This document shows positions 1 to 12,885 of a stretch of 64,000 bases of DNA, in pieces. Made by a program: the position numbers and the translations under genes. The notes under the pieces were generated by a model. It did not search any database. It worked only from the letters and a program-made list of their open reading frames with translations, and was not told the origin of the DNA. The DNA comes from Calliopsis andreniformis (taxonomy: Eukaryota; Arthropoda; Insecta; Hymenoptera; Andrenidae). Every line of letters starts with the position of its first letter. The stretch's first letter is position 1. The DNA lies in contig NW_027480463.1 in NCBI RefSeq assembly GCF_051401765.1, forward strand, positions 3,658,001 to 3,722,000. Direction: 5' to 3'.

Positions 1-198
1 ACACTCAGTCCCCTATCCTCAATCTTCAATCGTCAATCCTCAATCCTCAATCCTCAATCCTCAACCTTCAATCCTCAATACTCAATCTTCAATCCTCAAT
101 CCTCAATCCACAACCTTCAATCATCAATATTCAATCTTCAATCCTCAATCATCAATCCTCAACCCTCAATCCTCAATCCTCAATCCTCAATCCTCAAT
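1..198 (+). repeat. Left-edge heptamer segment, R2-like module
   Basis: It begins inside the tail of a landmark block (ACACTCAGTCCCC) and continues with the variant order seen at about 33,180-33,370 and 36,295-36,480, including CCACAACCTTCAATC. At about 190-199 it joins the sequence that starts higher-order copy 1. It is therefore a truncated module left of a recombination junction. Confidence 0.75.
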
Positions 199-3100
199 CT
201 TCGATCCGCAATACCCAATCCTCAACCTTCAATTCTCAATACTCAATACTCAATCTTCAATCCTCAATCCTCAATCCTCAATCCTCAATCCTCATTCTTC
301 AATCCTCAATACCCAATTCTCAATCTTCAATCCTCAATCCTCAATCGTCAATCCTCAATCCCCAATCCTCAACCTTCAATACTCAATCCTCAATCCTCAT
401 TCCTCAATCCACAGCCATCAATCCTCAATACTCAATCTTCAATCCTCAAACCTCAATCCTCAATCCTCAATCTTCAATCCTCAATCCTCAATCCTCAATG
501 CTCATTCTTCAGTCCTCAATACCCAATCCTCAATCTTCAATCCTCAATCCTCAATCCTCAACTATCAATCCTTAATCCTCAATCCTCAGCCCTCAAACCT
601 CTATCCTCAACCCTCAGCCCTCATCTTCAATCCTCAATCCTCAATCCTCAATTCTCAATCTTCATTCCTCGATCCTCAATCCTCAATCCTCAATCGTCAA
701 TCTCCAATCCTGAATACTCAATCTTCAAACCTCAATCCTCAATCGACCATCCTCGATCCTCATTCTTCAATCCTCAATACCCTATCCTCAATCTTCAATC
801 CTCAATACTCAATCCTCAATTCTCAATCCTCAATCCTCGGTCCTGAGTCCTCACACTTCAATCTTCAACCCTCAGCCCTCAACCTCAATCCTCAATCCTC
901 AATCCTCAATCCCCAACCCTCAATACTCAATCTTCAATCTTCAGTCCTCAGTCCTCAAACCACAATTCTGAATCCTCAATCCTGAATCCTCAATCTTCAG
1001 CCCTCAGTACTCAACAATCAGTTGTCAATCCTCAATCCCCAATAGAATATCCTCAATTCACAGTTTTCAATACTCAATACCCAATCTGCAATCTTCAAGT
1101 CTCTATCCACAAGCATCAATTCTCATCACTCAGCCCTCAACACTCAGTCCACAATGTTCAATCCTCAATCCTCAATTCTCAATCTTCAATCCTCAATACT
1201 CAATCATTAATCCTCAATCCTCAATCCTCAATCTTCAATCCTCAATTCCCAATACTCAATCCTCAATCCTCAATCCTCAATCATCAATCCTCAATCTTCA
1301 GTACTCAATCCTCAACCCTCAACCCTCAATCCTCAATCCTCAATCATCAATCCTCAATCCTCAATCCTCAATGCTCAACCTTTAATCCTCAATCCTCAAT
1401 CCTCAATCTTCAATCCTCAATCCTCAATCCTCAATCCTCAATCCTCAATCCTCAATCTTCAATTCTCAATACTCAATCTTCAATCTTCAATCCTCAATAC
1501 TCGATCCTCAACCCTCAGTCCTCATTCTTCAATCCTCAATACCCAATCCTCAATCTTCAATCCTCAATCCTCAATCCTCAATTCTCAATCCTCTATCCTC
1601 AATCCTCAGACCACAAACATCAATACTCAACCCTCAGTCCTCGTCCTGAATCCACAACCCTCAATCCTCAATCCTCAACCTTCAATGATCAATATTCAGT
1701 CTTCAATACTCAATCATCAATCCTCAATCCTCAATCCTCAATTCTCAATCCTCAATGTTCAATCCTCAATACCCAATCTTCAATCTTCAATCCTCGATCC
1801 TCAATCCTCAATCCCCAATCCTCAATCCTCAATCCACAGTCCTCAAACCACAGTCCTGAATCCTCAATCCTGAATCCTCAATCTTCAGCCCTCAGTCCTC
1901 AACAATCAGTTGTCAATCCTCAATCCTCACTAGAATATCCTCAGTTCAGAGTTTTCCATACGCAATACTCAACCTGCAACCTTCATATCTCAATCCACAA
2001 ACATCAATTCTCATCACTCAGCCATCAACACTCAGTCCCCTATCCTCAATCTTCAATCGTCAATCCTCAATCCTCAATCCTCAATCCTCAACCTTCAATC
2101 TTCAATACTCAATCTTCAATCCTCAATCCTCAATCCACAACCTTCAATCATCAATATTCAATCTTCAATCCTCAATCATCAATCCTCAACCCACAATCCT
2201 CAATCCTCAATCCTCAATCCTCAATGTTCAATCCTCAATACCCAACCTTCAATCTTCAATCCTCAATACTCAATCTTCAATCCTCAATCCTCAATCCTCA
2301 ATCCTCAATCCTCAATCCTCAGTCCTCAATCCTCAATCTTCAATCCTCAATACTCAATCTTCAATCCTCAATACCCTATCCTCAATCTTCAATCCTCAAT
2401 ACTCAATCCTCAATTCTCAATCCTCAATCCTCAGTCCTGAGTCCTCACACCTCAATCTTCAACCCTCAGCCCTCAACCTCAATCCTCAATCCTCAGTCCG
2501 CAAACCACAGTCCTGAATCCTCAATCCTGAATCCTCAATCTTCAGACCTCAGTCATCAACAATCAGCTGTCAATCCTCAATCCTCACTAGAATATCCTCA
2601 GTTCAGAGTTTTCCATACGCAATACTCAATCTGCAATCTTCATATCTCTATCCACAAACATCAATACTCATCACTCAACCATGAACTCTCAGTCCCCAAT
2701 CCTCAATCTTCAATCGTCAATCCTCAATCCTCAATTATCAATCCTCAATCCTCAATCCTCAGTCTTCAACCCTGAATACTCAATCTTCAATTCTCAAACC
2801 TCAATCCTCAATCCTCAATCTTCAATCCTCAATCCTCAATCCTCAATCCTCAATGCTCATTCTTCAATCCTCAATACCCAATCCTCAATCTTCAATCCTC
2901 AATCCTCAATCCTCAACTCTCAATCCTCAATCCTCAATCCTCAGTCCTCAAACCTCAATTCTCAATCTTCAATCCTCAATACTCAATCTTCAATCCTCAA
3001 TCCTCAATTCTCAATCCTCAATACTCAATCCTCAATCGTCAATACTCAATCCCCAATCCCCAATCCTCAATCTTCAATACTCAATCCTCAATCTTCAATC

Positions 3101-6100
3101 CTCAATACTCAATCTTCAATCCTCAACCCTCAATCCTCAATCCTCAATCCTCATTCTTCAATCCTCAATACCCAATCCTCAATCTTCAATCCTCAATCCT
3201 CAATCGTCAATCCTCAATCCCCAAGCCTCAATCTTCAATACTCAATCCTCAATCCTCATTCCTCAATCCTCAGCCATCAATCCTCAATACTCAATCTTCA
3301 ATCCTCAAACCTCAATCCTCGATCCTCAATCCACAATCCTCAGCCCTCAGTACTCAATCTTCGATCCGCAATACCCAATCCTCAACCTTCAATCCTCAAT
3401 ACTCAATACTCAATCTTCAATCCTCAATCCTCAATCCTCAATCCTCAATCCTCATTCTTCAATCCTCAATACCCAATCCTCAATCTTCAATCCTCAATCC
3501 TCAATCGTCAATCCTCAATCCCCAATCCTCAACCTTCAATACTCAATCCTCAATCCTCATTCCTCAATCCACAGCCATCAATCCTCAATACTCAATCTTC
3601 AATCCTCAAACCTCAATCCTCAATCCTCAATCTTCAATCCTCAATCCTCAATCCTCAATCCTCAATGCTCATTCTTCAATCCTCAATACCCAATCCTCAA
3701 TCTTCAATCCTCAATCCTCAATCCTCAACTCTCAATCCTTAATCCTCAATCCTCAGCCCTCAAACCTCTATCCTCAACCCTCAGTCCTCATCTTCAATCC
3801 TCAATCCTCAATCCTCAATTCTCAATCTTCATTCCTCGATCCTCAATCCTCAATCCTCAATCGTCAATCTCCAATCCTGAATACTCAATCTTCAAACCTC
3901 AATCCTTAATCGACCATCCTCGATCCTCATTCTTCAATCCTCAATACCCTATCCTCAATCTTCAATCCTCAATACTCAATCCTCAATTCTCAATCCTCAA
4001 TCCTCAGTCCTGAGTCCTCACACTTCAATCTTCAACCCTCAGCCCTCAACCTCAATCCTCAATCCTCAATCCTCAATCATCAATCCTCAATCCTCAATCC
4101 TCAATGCTCAACCTTTAATCCTCAATCCTCAATCCTCACTCTTCAATCCTCAATCCTCAATCCTCAATTCTCAATCCTCAATCCTCAATCCTCAATCCTC
4201 AATCTTCAATCCGCAATACTCAATCTTCAATCCTCAATACTCGATCCTCAGCCCTCAGTCCTCATTCTTCAATCCTCAATACCCAATCCCCAATCTTCAA
4301 TCCTCAATCCTCAATCCTCAATTCTCAATCCTCTATCCTCAATCCTCAGACCTCAAACATCAATACTCAACCCTCAGTCCTCGTCCTGAATCCACAACCC
4401 TCAATCCTCAATCCTCAACCTTCAATGATCAATATTCAATCTTCAATCCTCAATCCTCAATCCTCAATCCTCAATTCTCAATCCTCAATGTTCAATCCTC
4501 AATACGAAATCTTCAATCTTCAATCCTCGATCCTCAATCCTCAATCCCCAATCCTCAATCCTCAATCCACAGTCCTCAAACCACAGTCCTGAATCCTCAA
4601 TCCTGAATCCTCAATCTTCAGCCCTCAGTCCTCAACAATCAGTTGTCAATCCTCAATCCTCACTAGAATATCCTCAGTTCAGAGTTTTCCATACGCAATA
4701 CTCAATCTGCAACCTTCATATCTCAATCCACAAACATCAATTCTCATCACTCAGCCATCAACACTCAGTCCCCTATCCTCAATCTTCAATCGTCAATCCT
4801 CAATCCTCAATCCTCAATCCTCAATCTTCAATCCTCAATACTCAATCTTCAATCCTCAATCCTCAATCCACAACCTTCAATCATCAATATTCAATCTTCA
4901 ATCCTCAATCATCAATCCTCAACCCTCAATCCTCAATTCTCAATCCTCAGTCCTCAATCCTCAGACCTCAGACATCAATACTCAACCCTCAGTCCTCGTC
5001 CTCAATCCACAACCCTCAATCCTCAATCATCGATCTTCAATCATCAATATTCAATCTTCAGTCCTCAATCCCCAATCCTCAATCCTCAATCCTCAATCCT
5101 CAGTCCTCAATCCTCAATCCTCAGTCTTCAATCCTCAATACTCAATCCTCAATCCTCAATCCTCAATCCTCAATCTTCAATCCTCAATACTCAATCTTCA
5201 ATCCTCAATACTCGATCCTCAATCCTCAGTACTCATTCTTCAATCCTCAATACCCAATCCTCAATCTTCAATCCTCAATACTCAATCCTCAATTCTCAAT
5301 TCTCTATCCTCAATCCTCAGACCTCAAACATCAATACTCTACCCTCGGTCCTCGTCCTGAATCCACAACCCTCAATCCTCAATCCTCAACCTTCAATAAT
5401 CAATATTCAATCTTCAATCCTCAATCCTCAATCCTCAATCCTCAATTCTCAATCCTCAATGTTCAATCCTCAATACCCAATCTTCAATCTTCAATCCTCG
5501 ATCCTCAATCCTCAATCCCCAATCCTCAATCCTCAATCCACAGTCCTCAAACCACAGTCCTGAATCCTCAACCCTGAATCCTCAATCTTCAGACCTCAGT
5601 CCTCAACAATCAGCTGTCAATCCTCAATCCTCACTAGAATATCCTCAGTTCAGAGTTTTCCATACGCAATACTCAATCTGCAATCTTCATATCTCTATCC
5701 ACAAACATGAATTCTCATCACTCAACCATCAACTCTCAGTCCCCAATCCTCAATCTTCAATCGTCAATCCTCAATCCTCAATTATCAATCCTCAATCCTC
5801 AATCCTCAGTCTTCAACCCTCAATACTCAATCTTCAATTCTCAAACCTCAATCCTCAATCCTCAACCTTCAATCCTCAATCCTCAGTCCTCAATCCTCTA
5901 TGCTCATTCTTCAATCCTCAATACCCAATCCTCAATCTTCAATCCTCAATGCTCAATCTTCAATCCTCAATACTCAATCTTCAATCCTCAATCCTCAATC
6001 CTCAATCCTCAATCCTCATTCTTCAGTCCTCAATACCCAATCCTCAATCTTCAATCCTCAATCCTCAATCGTCAATCCTCAATCCCCAGGCCTCAATCTT

Positions 6101-9100
6101 CAATACTCAATCCTCAAACCTCATTCCTCAATCCTCAGCCATCAATCCTCAATACTCAATCTTCAATCCTCAATCCTCAATCCTCGATCCTCAATCCACA
6201 ATCCTCAGCCCTCAATACTCAATATTCGATCCGCAATACCCAATCCTCAACCTTCAATCCTCAATACTCAATACTCAATCTTCAATCCTCAATCCTCAAT
6301 CCTCAATCCTCAATCCTCATTCTTCAATCCTCAATACCCAATCCTCAATCTTCATTCCTCAATCCTCAATCGTCAATCCTCAATCCCCAATCCTCAATCT
6401 TCAATACTCAATCCTCAATCCTCATTCCTCAATCTTCAATCTTCAATCCTCAATCTTCAATCCTCAGTCCTCAAACCACAATTCTGAATCCTCAATCCTG
6501 AATCCTCAATCTTCAGCCCTCAGTACTCAACAATCAGTTGTCAATCCTCAATCCCCAATAGAATATCCTCAATTCACAGTTTTCAATACTCAATACCCAA
6601 TCTGCAATCTTCAAATCTCTATACACAAGCATCAATTCTCATCACTCAACCCTCAACACTCAGTCCACAATGTTCAATCCTCAATCCTCAATTCTCAATC
6701 TTCAATCCTCAATACTCAATCATTAATCCTCAATCCTCAATCCTCAATCTTCAATCCTCAATCCCCAATACTCAATCCTCAATCCTCAATCCTCAATCCT
6801 CAATCATCAATCCTCAATCTTCAATACTCAATCCTCAATCCTCAACCCTCAATACTCAATCTTCAATCTTCAATCCTCAGTCCGCAAACCACAGTCCTGA
6901 ATCCTCAATCCTGAATCCTCAATCTTCAGACCTCAGTCATCAACAATCAGCTGTCAATCCTCAATCCTCACTAGAATATCCTCAGTTCAGAGTTTTCCAT
7001 ACGCAATACTCAATCTGCAATCTTCATATCTCTATCCACAAACATCAATACTCATCACTCAACCATCAACTCTCAGTCCCCAATCCTCAATCTTCAATCG
7101 TCAATCCTCAATCCTCAATTATCAATCCTCAATCCTCAATCCTCAGTCTTCAACCCTCAATACTCAATCTTCAATTCTCAAACCTCAATCCTCAATCCTC
7201 AATCTTCAATCCTCAATCCTCAATCCTCAATCCTCAATGCGGATTCTTCAATCCTCAATACCCAATCCTCAATCTTCAATCCTCAATCCTCAATCCTCAA
7301 CTCTCAATCCTCAATCCTCAATCCTCAGTCCTCAAACCTCAATTCTCAATCTTCAATCCTCAATACTCAATCTTCAATCCTCAATCCTCAATTCTCAATC
7401 CTCAATACTCAATCCTCAATCGTCAATACTCAATCCCCAATCCTCAATCTTCAATACTCAATCCTCAATCTTCAATCCTCAATACTCAATCTTCAATCCT
7501 CAATCCTCAATCCTCAATCCTCAATCCTCATTCTTCAATCCTCAATACCCAATCCTCAATCTTCAATCCTCAATCCTCAATCGTCAATCCTCAATCCCCA
7601 AGCCTCAATCTTCAATACTCAATCCTCAATCCTCATTCCTCAATCCTCAGCCATCAATCCTCAATACTCAATCTTCAATCCTCAAACCTCAATCCTCGAT
7701 CCTCAATCCACAATCCTCAGCCCTCAGTACACAATCTTCGATCCGCAATACCCAATCCTCAACCTTCAATCCTCAATACTCAATACTCAATCTTCAATCC
7801 TCAATCCTCAATCCTCAATCCTCAATCCTCATTCTTCAATCCTCAATACCCAATCCTCAATCTTCAATCCTCAATCCTCAATCGTCAATCCTCAATCCCC
7901 AATCCTCAACCTTCAATACTCAATCCTCAATCCTCATTCCTCAATCCACAGCCATCAATCCTCAATACTCAATCTTCAATCCTCAAACCTCAATCCTCAA
8001 TCCTCAATCTTCAATCCTCAATCCTCAATCCTCAATCCTCAATGCTCATTCTTCAATCCTCAATACCCAATCCTCAATCTTCAATCCTCAATCCTCAATC
8101 CTCAACTCTCAATCCTTAATCCTCAATCCTCAGCCCTCAAACCTCTATCCTCAACCCTCAGTCCTCATCTTCAATCCTCAATCCTCAATCCTCAATTCTC
8201 AATCTTCATTCCTCGATCCTCAATCCTCAATCCTCAATCGTCAATCTCCAATCCTGAATACTCAATCTTCAAACCTCAATCCTCAATCGACCATCCTCGA
8301 TCCTCATTCTTCAATCCTCAATACCCTATCCTCAATCTTCAATCCTCAATACTCAATCCTCAATTCTCAATCCTCAATCCTCAGTCCTGAGTCCTCACAC
8401 TTCAATCTTCAACCCTCAGCCCTCAACCTCAATCCTCAATCCTCAATCCTCAATCCCCAACCCTCAATACTCAATCTTCAATCATCAATCCTCAGTCCTC
8501 AAACCACAATTCTGCATCCTCAATCCTGAATCCTCAATCTTCAGCCCTCAGTACTCAACAATCAGTTGTCAATCCTCAATCCCCAATAGAATATCCTCAA
8601 TTCACAGTTTTCAATACTCAATACCCAATCTGCAATCTTCAACTCTCTATCCACAAGCATCAATTCTCATCACTCAACCCTCAACACTCAGTCCACTATG
8701 TTCAATTCTCAATCCTCAATTCTCAATCTTCAATCCTCAATACTCAATCATTAATCCTCAATCCTCAATCCTCAATCTTCAATCCTCAATCCCCAATACT
8801 CAATCCCCAATCCTCAATCCTCAATCCTCAATCATCAATCCTCAATCTTCAATACTCAATCCTCAATCCTCAATCCTCAATCCTCAATCCTCAATCATCA
8901 ATCCTCAATCCTCAATCCTCAATGCTCAACCTTTAATCCTCAATCCTCAATCCTCAATCTTCAATCCTCAATCCTCAGTCCTCAATCCTCAATCCTCAAT
9001 CCTCAATCTTCAATCCTCAATACTCAATCTTCAATCCTCAATACTCGATCCTCAACCCTCAGTCCTCATTCTTCAACCCTCAATACCCAATCCTCAATCT

Positions 9101-11027
9101 TCAATCCTCAATCCTCAATCCTCAATTCTCAATCCTCTATCCTCAATCCTCAGACCACAAACATCAATACTCAACCCTCAGTCCTCGTCCTGAATCCACA
9201 ACCCTCAATCCTCAATCCTCAACCTTCAATGATCAATATTCAATCTTCAATCCTCAATCCTCAATCCTCAATCCTCAATCCTCAATTCTCAATCCTCAAT
9301 GTTCAATCCTCAATACCCAATCTTCAATCTTCAATCCTGGATCCTCAATCCTCAATCCCCTATCCTCAATCCTCAATCCACAGTCCTCAAACCACAGTCC
9401 TGAATCCTCAACCCTGAATCCTCAATCTTCAGCCCTCAGTCCTCAACAATCAGTTGTCAATCCTCAATCCTCACTAGAATATCCTCAGTTCAGAGTTTTC
9501 CATACGCAATACTCAACCTGCAACCTTCATATCTCTATCCACAAACATCAATTCTCATCACTCAGCCATCAACACCCAGTCCCCTATCCTCAATCTTCAA
9601 TCGTCAATCCACAACCCTCAAACCTCAATCATCGATCTTCAATCATCAATATTCAATCTTCAGTCCTCAATCCTCAATCCACAGCCATCAATCCTCAATA
9701 CTCAATCTTCAATCCTCAATCCTCAATCCTCAATCCTCAATCTTCAATCCTCAATCCTCAATCCTCAATCCTCAATGCTCATTCTTCAATCCTCAATACC
9801 CAATCCTCAATCTTCAGTCCTCAATCCTCAATCCTCAACTCTCAATCCTTAATCCTCAATCCTCAGCCCTCAAACCTCTATCCTCAACCCTCAGCCCTCA
9901 TCTTCAATCCTCAATCCTCAATCCTCAATTCTCAATCTTCAATCCTCGATCCTCAATCCTCAATCCTCAATCGTCAATCTCCAATCCTGAATACTCAATC
10001 TTCAAATCTCAATCCTCAATCGACCATCCTCGATCCTCATTCTTCAATCCTCAATACCCTATCCTCAATCTTGAATCCTCAATACTCAATCCTCAATTCT
10101 CAATCCTCAATCCTCAGTCCTGAGTCCTCACACTTCAATCTTCAACCCTCAGCCCTCAACCTCAATCCTCAATCCTCAATCCTCAATCCCCAACCCTCAA
10201 CACTCAATCTTCAATCATCAATCCTCAGTCCTCAAACCACAATTCTGAATCCTCAATCCTGAATCCTCAATCTTCAGCCCTCAGTACTCAACAATCAGTT
10301 GTCAATCCTCAATCCCCAATAGAATATCCTCAATTCACAGTTTTCAATACTCAATACCCAATCTGCAATCTTCAAATCTCTATCCACAAGCATCAATTCT
10401 CATCACTCAACCCTCAACACTCAGTCCACAATGTTCAATCATCAATCCTCAATTCTCAATCTTCAATCCTCAATACTCAATCATTAATCCTCAATCCTCA
10501 ATCCTCAATCTTCAATCCTCAATCCCCAATACTCAATCCCCAATCCTCAATCCTCAATCCTCAATCATCAATCCTCAATCTTCAATACTCAATCCTCAAT
10601 CCTCAATCCTCAATCCTCAATCCTCAATCATCAATCCTCAATCCTCAATCCTCAATGCTCAACCTTTAATCCTCAATCCTCAATCCTCAATCTTCAATCC
10701 TCAATCCTCAATCCTCAATTCTCAATCTTCAATCCTCAATACTCAATCTTCAATCCTCAATCCTCAATTCTCAATCCTCAATACTCAATCCTCAATCGTC
10801 AATCCTCAATCCCCAATCCTCAATCTTCAATCCTCAATACCCAATCCTCAATCTTCAATCCTCAATCCTCAATCGTCAATCCTCAATCCCCAAGCCTCAA
10901 CCTTCAATACTCAATCCTCAATCCTCATTCCTCAATCCTCAGCCATCAATCCTCAATACTCAATCTTCAATCCTCAATCCTCAATCCTCGATCCTCAATC
11001 CACAATCCTCAGCCCTCAGTACTCAAT
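199..11027 (+). repeat. Higher-order repeat of R1, copy 1 (10,829 bp)
   Basis: The start is set at CTTCGATCCGCAATACCC, the version followed by a TTCAATTCTC variant; this marker recurs at 11,028 and 21,305. The copy has the same order of variant heptamers and landmark subtypes as copies 2 and 3. Landmark starts are near 1,013, 1,901, 2,557, 4,635, 5,604, 6,529, 6,942, 8,557, 9,445 and 10,289. Relative to copy 3 it lacks 49 bp near 2,490 and 63 bp near 5,070. The 63-bp gap runs between two short heptamer matches, as expected from slippage or unequal pairing. Private differences include CGG in place of CTC at about 7,239 and a CACTATG variant near 8,695. Confidence 0.9.
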
Positions 11028-11814
11028 CTTCGATCCGCAATACCCAATCCTCAACCTTCAATTCTCAATACTCAATACTCAATCTTCAATCCTCAATCCT
11101 CAATCCTCAATCCTCAATCCTCATTCTTCAATCCTCAATACCCAATTCTCAATCTTCAATCCTCAATCCTCAATCGTCAATCCTCAATCCCCAATCCTCA
11201 ACCTTCAATACTCAATCCTCAATCCTCATTCCTCAATCCACAGCCATCAATCCTCAATACTCAATCTTCAATCCTCAAACCTCAATCCTCAATCCTCAAT
11301 CTTCAATCCTCAATCCTCAATCCTCAATCCTCAATGCTCATTCTTCAGTCCTCAATACCCAATCCTCAATCTTCAATCCTCAATCCTCAATCCTCAACTA
11401 TCAATCCTTAATCCTCAATCCTCAGCCCTCAAACCTCTATCCTCAACCCTCAGCCCTCATCTTCAATCCTCAATCCTCAATCCTCAATTCTCAATCTTCA
11501 TTCCTCGATCCTCAATCCTCAATCCTCAATCGTCAATCTCCAATCCTGAATACTCAATCTTCAAACCTCAATCCTCAATCGACCATCCTCGATCCTCATT
11601 CTTCAATCCTCAATACCCTATCCTCAATCTTCAATCCTCAATACTCAATCCTCAATTCTCAATCCTCAATCCTCGGTCCTGAGTCCTCACACTTCAATCT
11701 TCAACCCTCAGCCCTCAACCTCAATCCTCAATCCTCAATCCTCAATCCCCAACCCTCAATACTCAATCTTCAATCTTCAGTCCTCAGTCCTCAAACCACA
11801 ATTCTGAATCCTCA

Positions 11815-11995
11815 ATCCTGAATCCTCAATCTTCAGCCCTCAGTACTCAACAATCAGTTGTCAATCCTCAATCCCCAATAGAATATCCTCAATTCACAGT
11901 TTTCAATACTCAATACCCAATCTGCAATCTTCAAGTCTCTATCCACAAGCATCAATTCTCATCACTCAGCCCTCAACACTCAGTCCACAATGTTC
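11815..11995 (+). repeat. Landmark block, subtype b (exemplar)
   Basis: Distinguished by CAGTACTCAACAATCAG, then CCCCAATAGAATATCC, then TTCACAGTTTTC without the CATACGC word of subtype a. Copies start near 1,013, 6,529, 8,557, 10,289, 11,849, 16,806, 18,834, 20,566, 22,126, 27,760, 30,131, 32,159, 35,269 and 39,630, with a close relative near 44,929. In R1 it alternates with a and a-prime in a fixed order. Confidence 0.87.
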
Positions 11996-12699
11996 AATCC
12001 TCAATCCTCAATTCTCAATCTTCAATCCTCAATACTCAATCATTAATCCTCAATCCTCAATCCTCAATCTTCAATCCTCAATTCCCAATACTCAATCCTC
12101 AATCCTCAATCCTCAATCCTCAATCATCAATCCTCAATCTTCAGTACTCAATCCTCAACCCTCAACCCTCAATCCTCAATCCTCAATCATCAATCCTCAA
12201 TCCTCAATCCTCAATGCTCAACCTTTAATCCTCAATCCTCAATCCTCAATCTTCAATCCTCAATCCTCAATCCTCAATCCTCAATCCTCAATCCTCAATC
12301 TTCAATCCTCAATACTCAATCTTCAATCTTCAATCCTCAATACTCGATCCTCAACCCTCAGTCCTCATTCTTCAATCCTCAATACCCAATCCTCAATCTT
12401 CAATCCTCAATCCTCAATCCTCAATTCTCAATCCTCTATCCTCAATCCTCAGACCACAAACATCAATACTCAACCCTCAGTCCTCGTCCTGAATCCACAA
12501 CCCTCAATCCTCAATCCTCAACCTTCAATGATCAATATTCAGTCTTCAATACTCAATCATCAATCCTCAATCCTCAATCCTCAATTCTCAATCCTCAATG
12601 TTCAATCCTCAATACCCAATCTTCAATCTTCAATCCTCGATCCTCAATCCTCAATCCCCAATCCTCAATCCTCAATCCACAGTCCTCAAACCACAGTCC

Positions 12700-12885
12700 T
12701 GAATCCTCAATCCTGAATCCTCAATCTTCAGCCCTCAGTCCTCAACAATCAGTTGTCAATCCTCAATCCTCACTAGAATATCCTCAGTTCAGAGTTTTCC
12801 ATACGCAATACTCAACCTGCAACCTTCATATCTCAATCCACAAACATCAATTCTCATCACTCAGCCATCAACACTCAGTCCCCTA
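12700..12885 (+). repeat. Landmark block, subtype a (exemplar)
   Basis: A diverged block that still reads as heptamers. Key words are TCACTAG, AATATCC, AGAGTTT, TCCATAC, GCAATAC and TCATATC. Other a copies start (at AACAATCAG) near 1,901, 4,635, 9,445, 14,849, 19,721, 23,021, 25,803, 33,049, 36,164, 38,162, 40,427, 42,388 and 43,049. It is confined to R1 and R2 in this window. Confidence 0.88.

Noticed and set aside
1013..1150. Landmark block as a transposon or tRNA-derived fragment
   Set aside because: It has no terminal inverted repeats, target-site duplications, A/B box or coding signal, and it stays in exact 7-bp register with the array.
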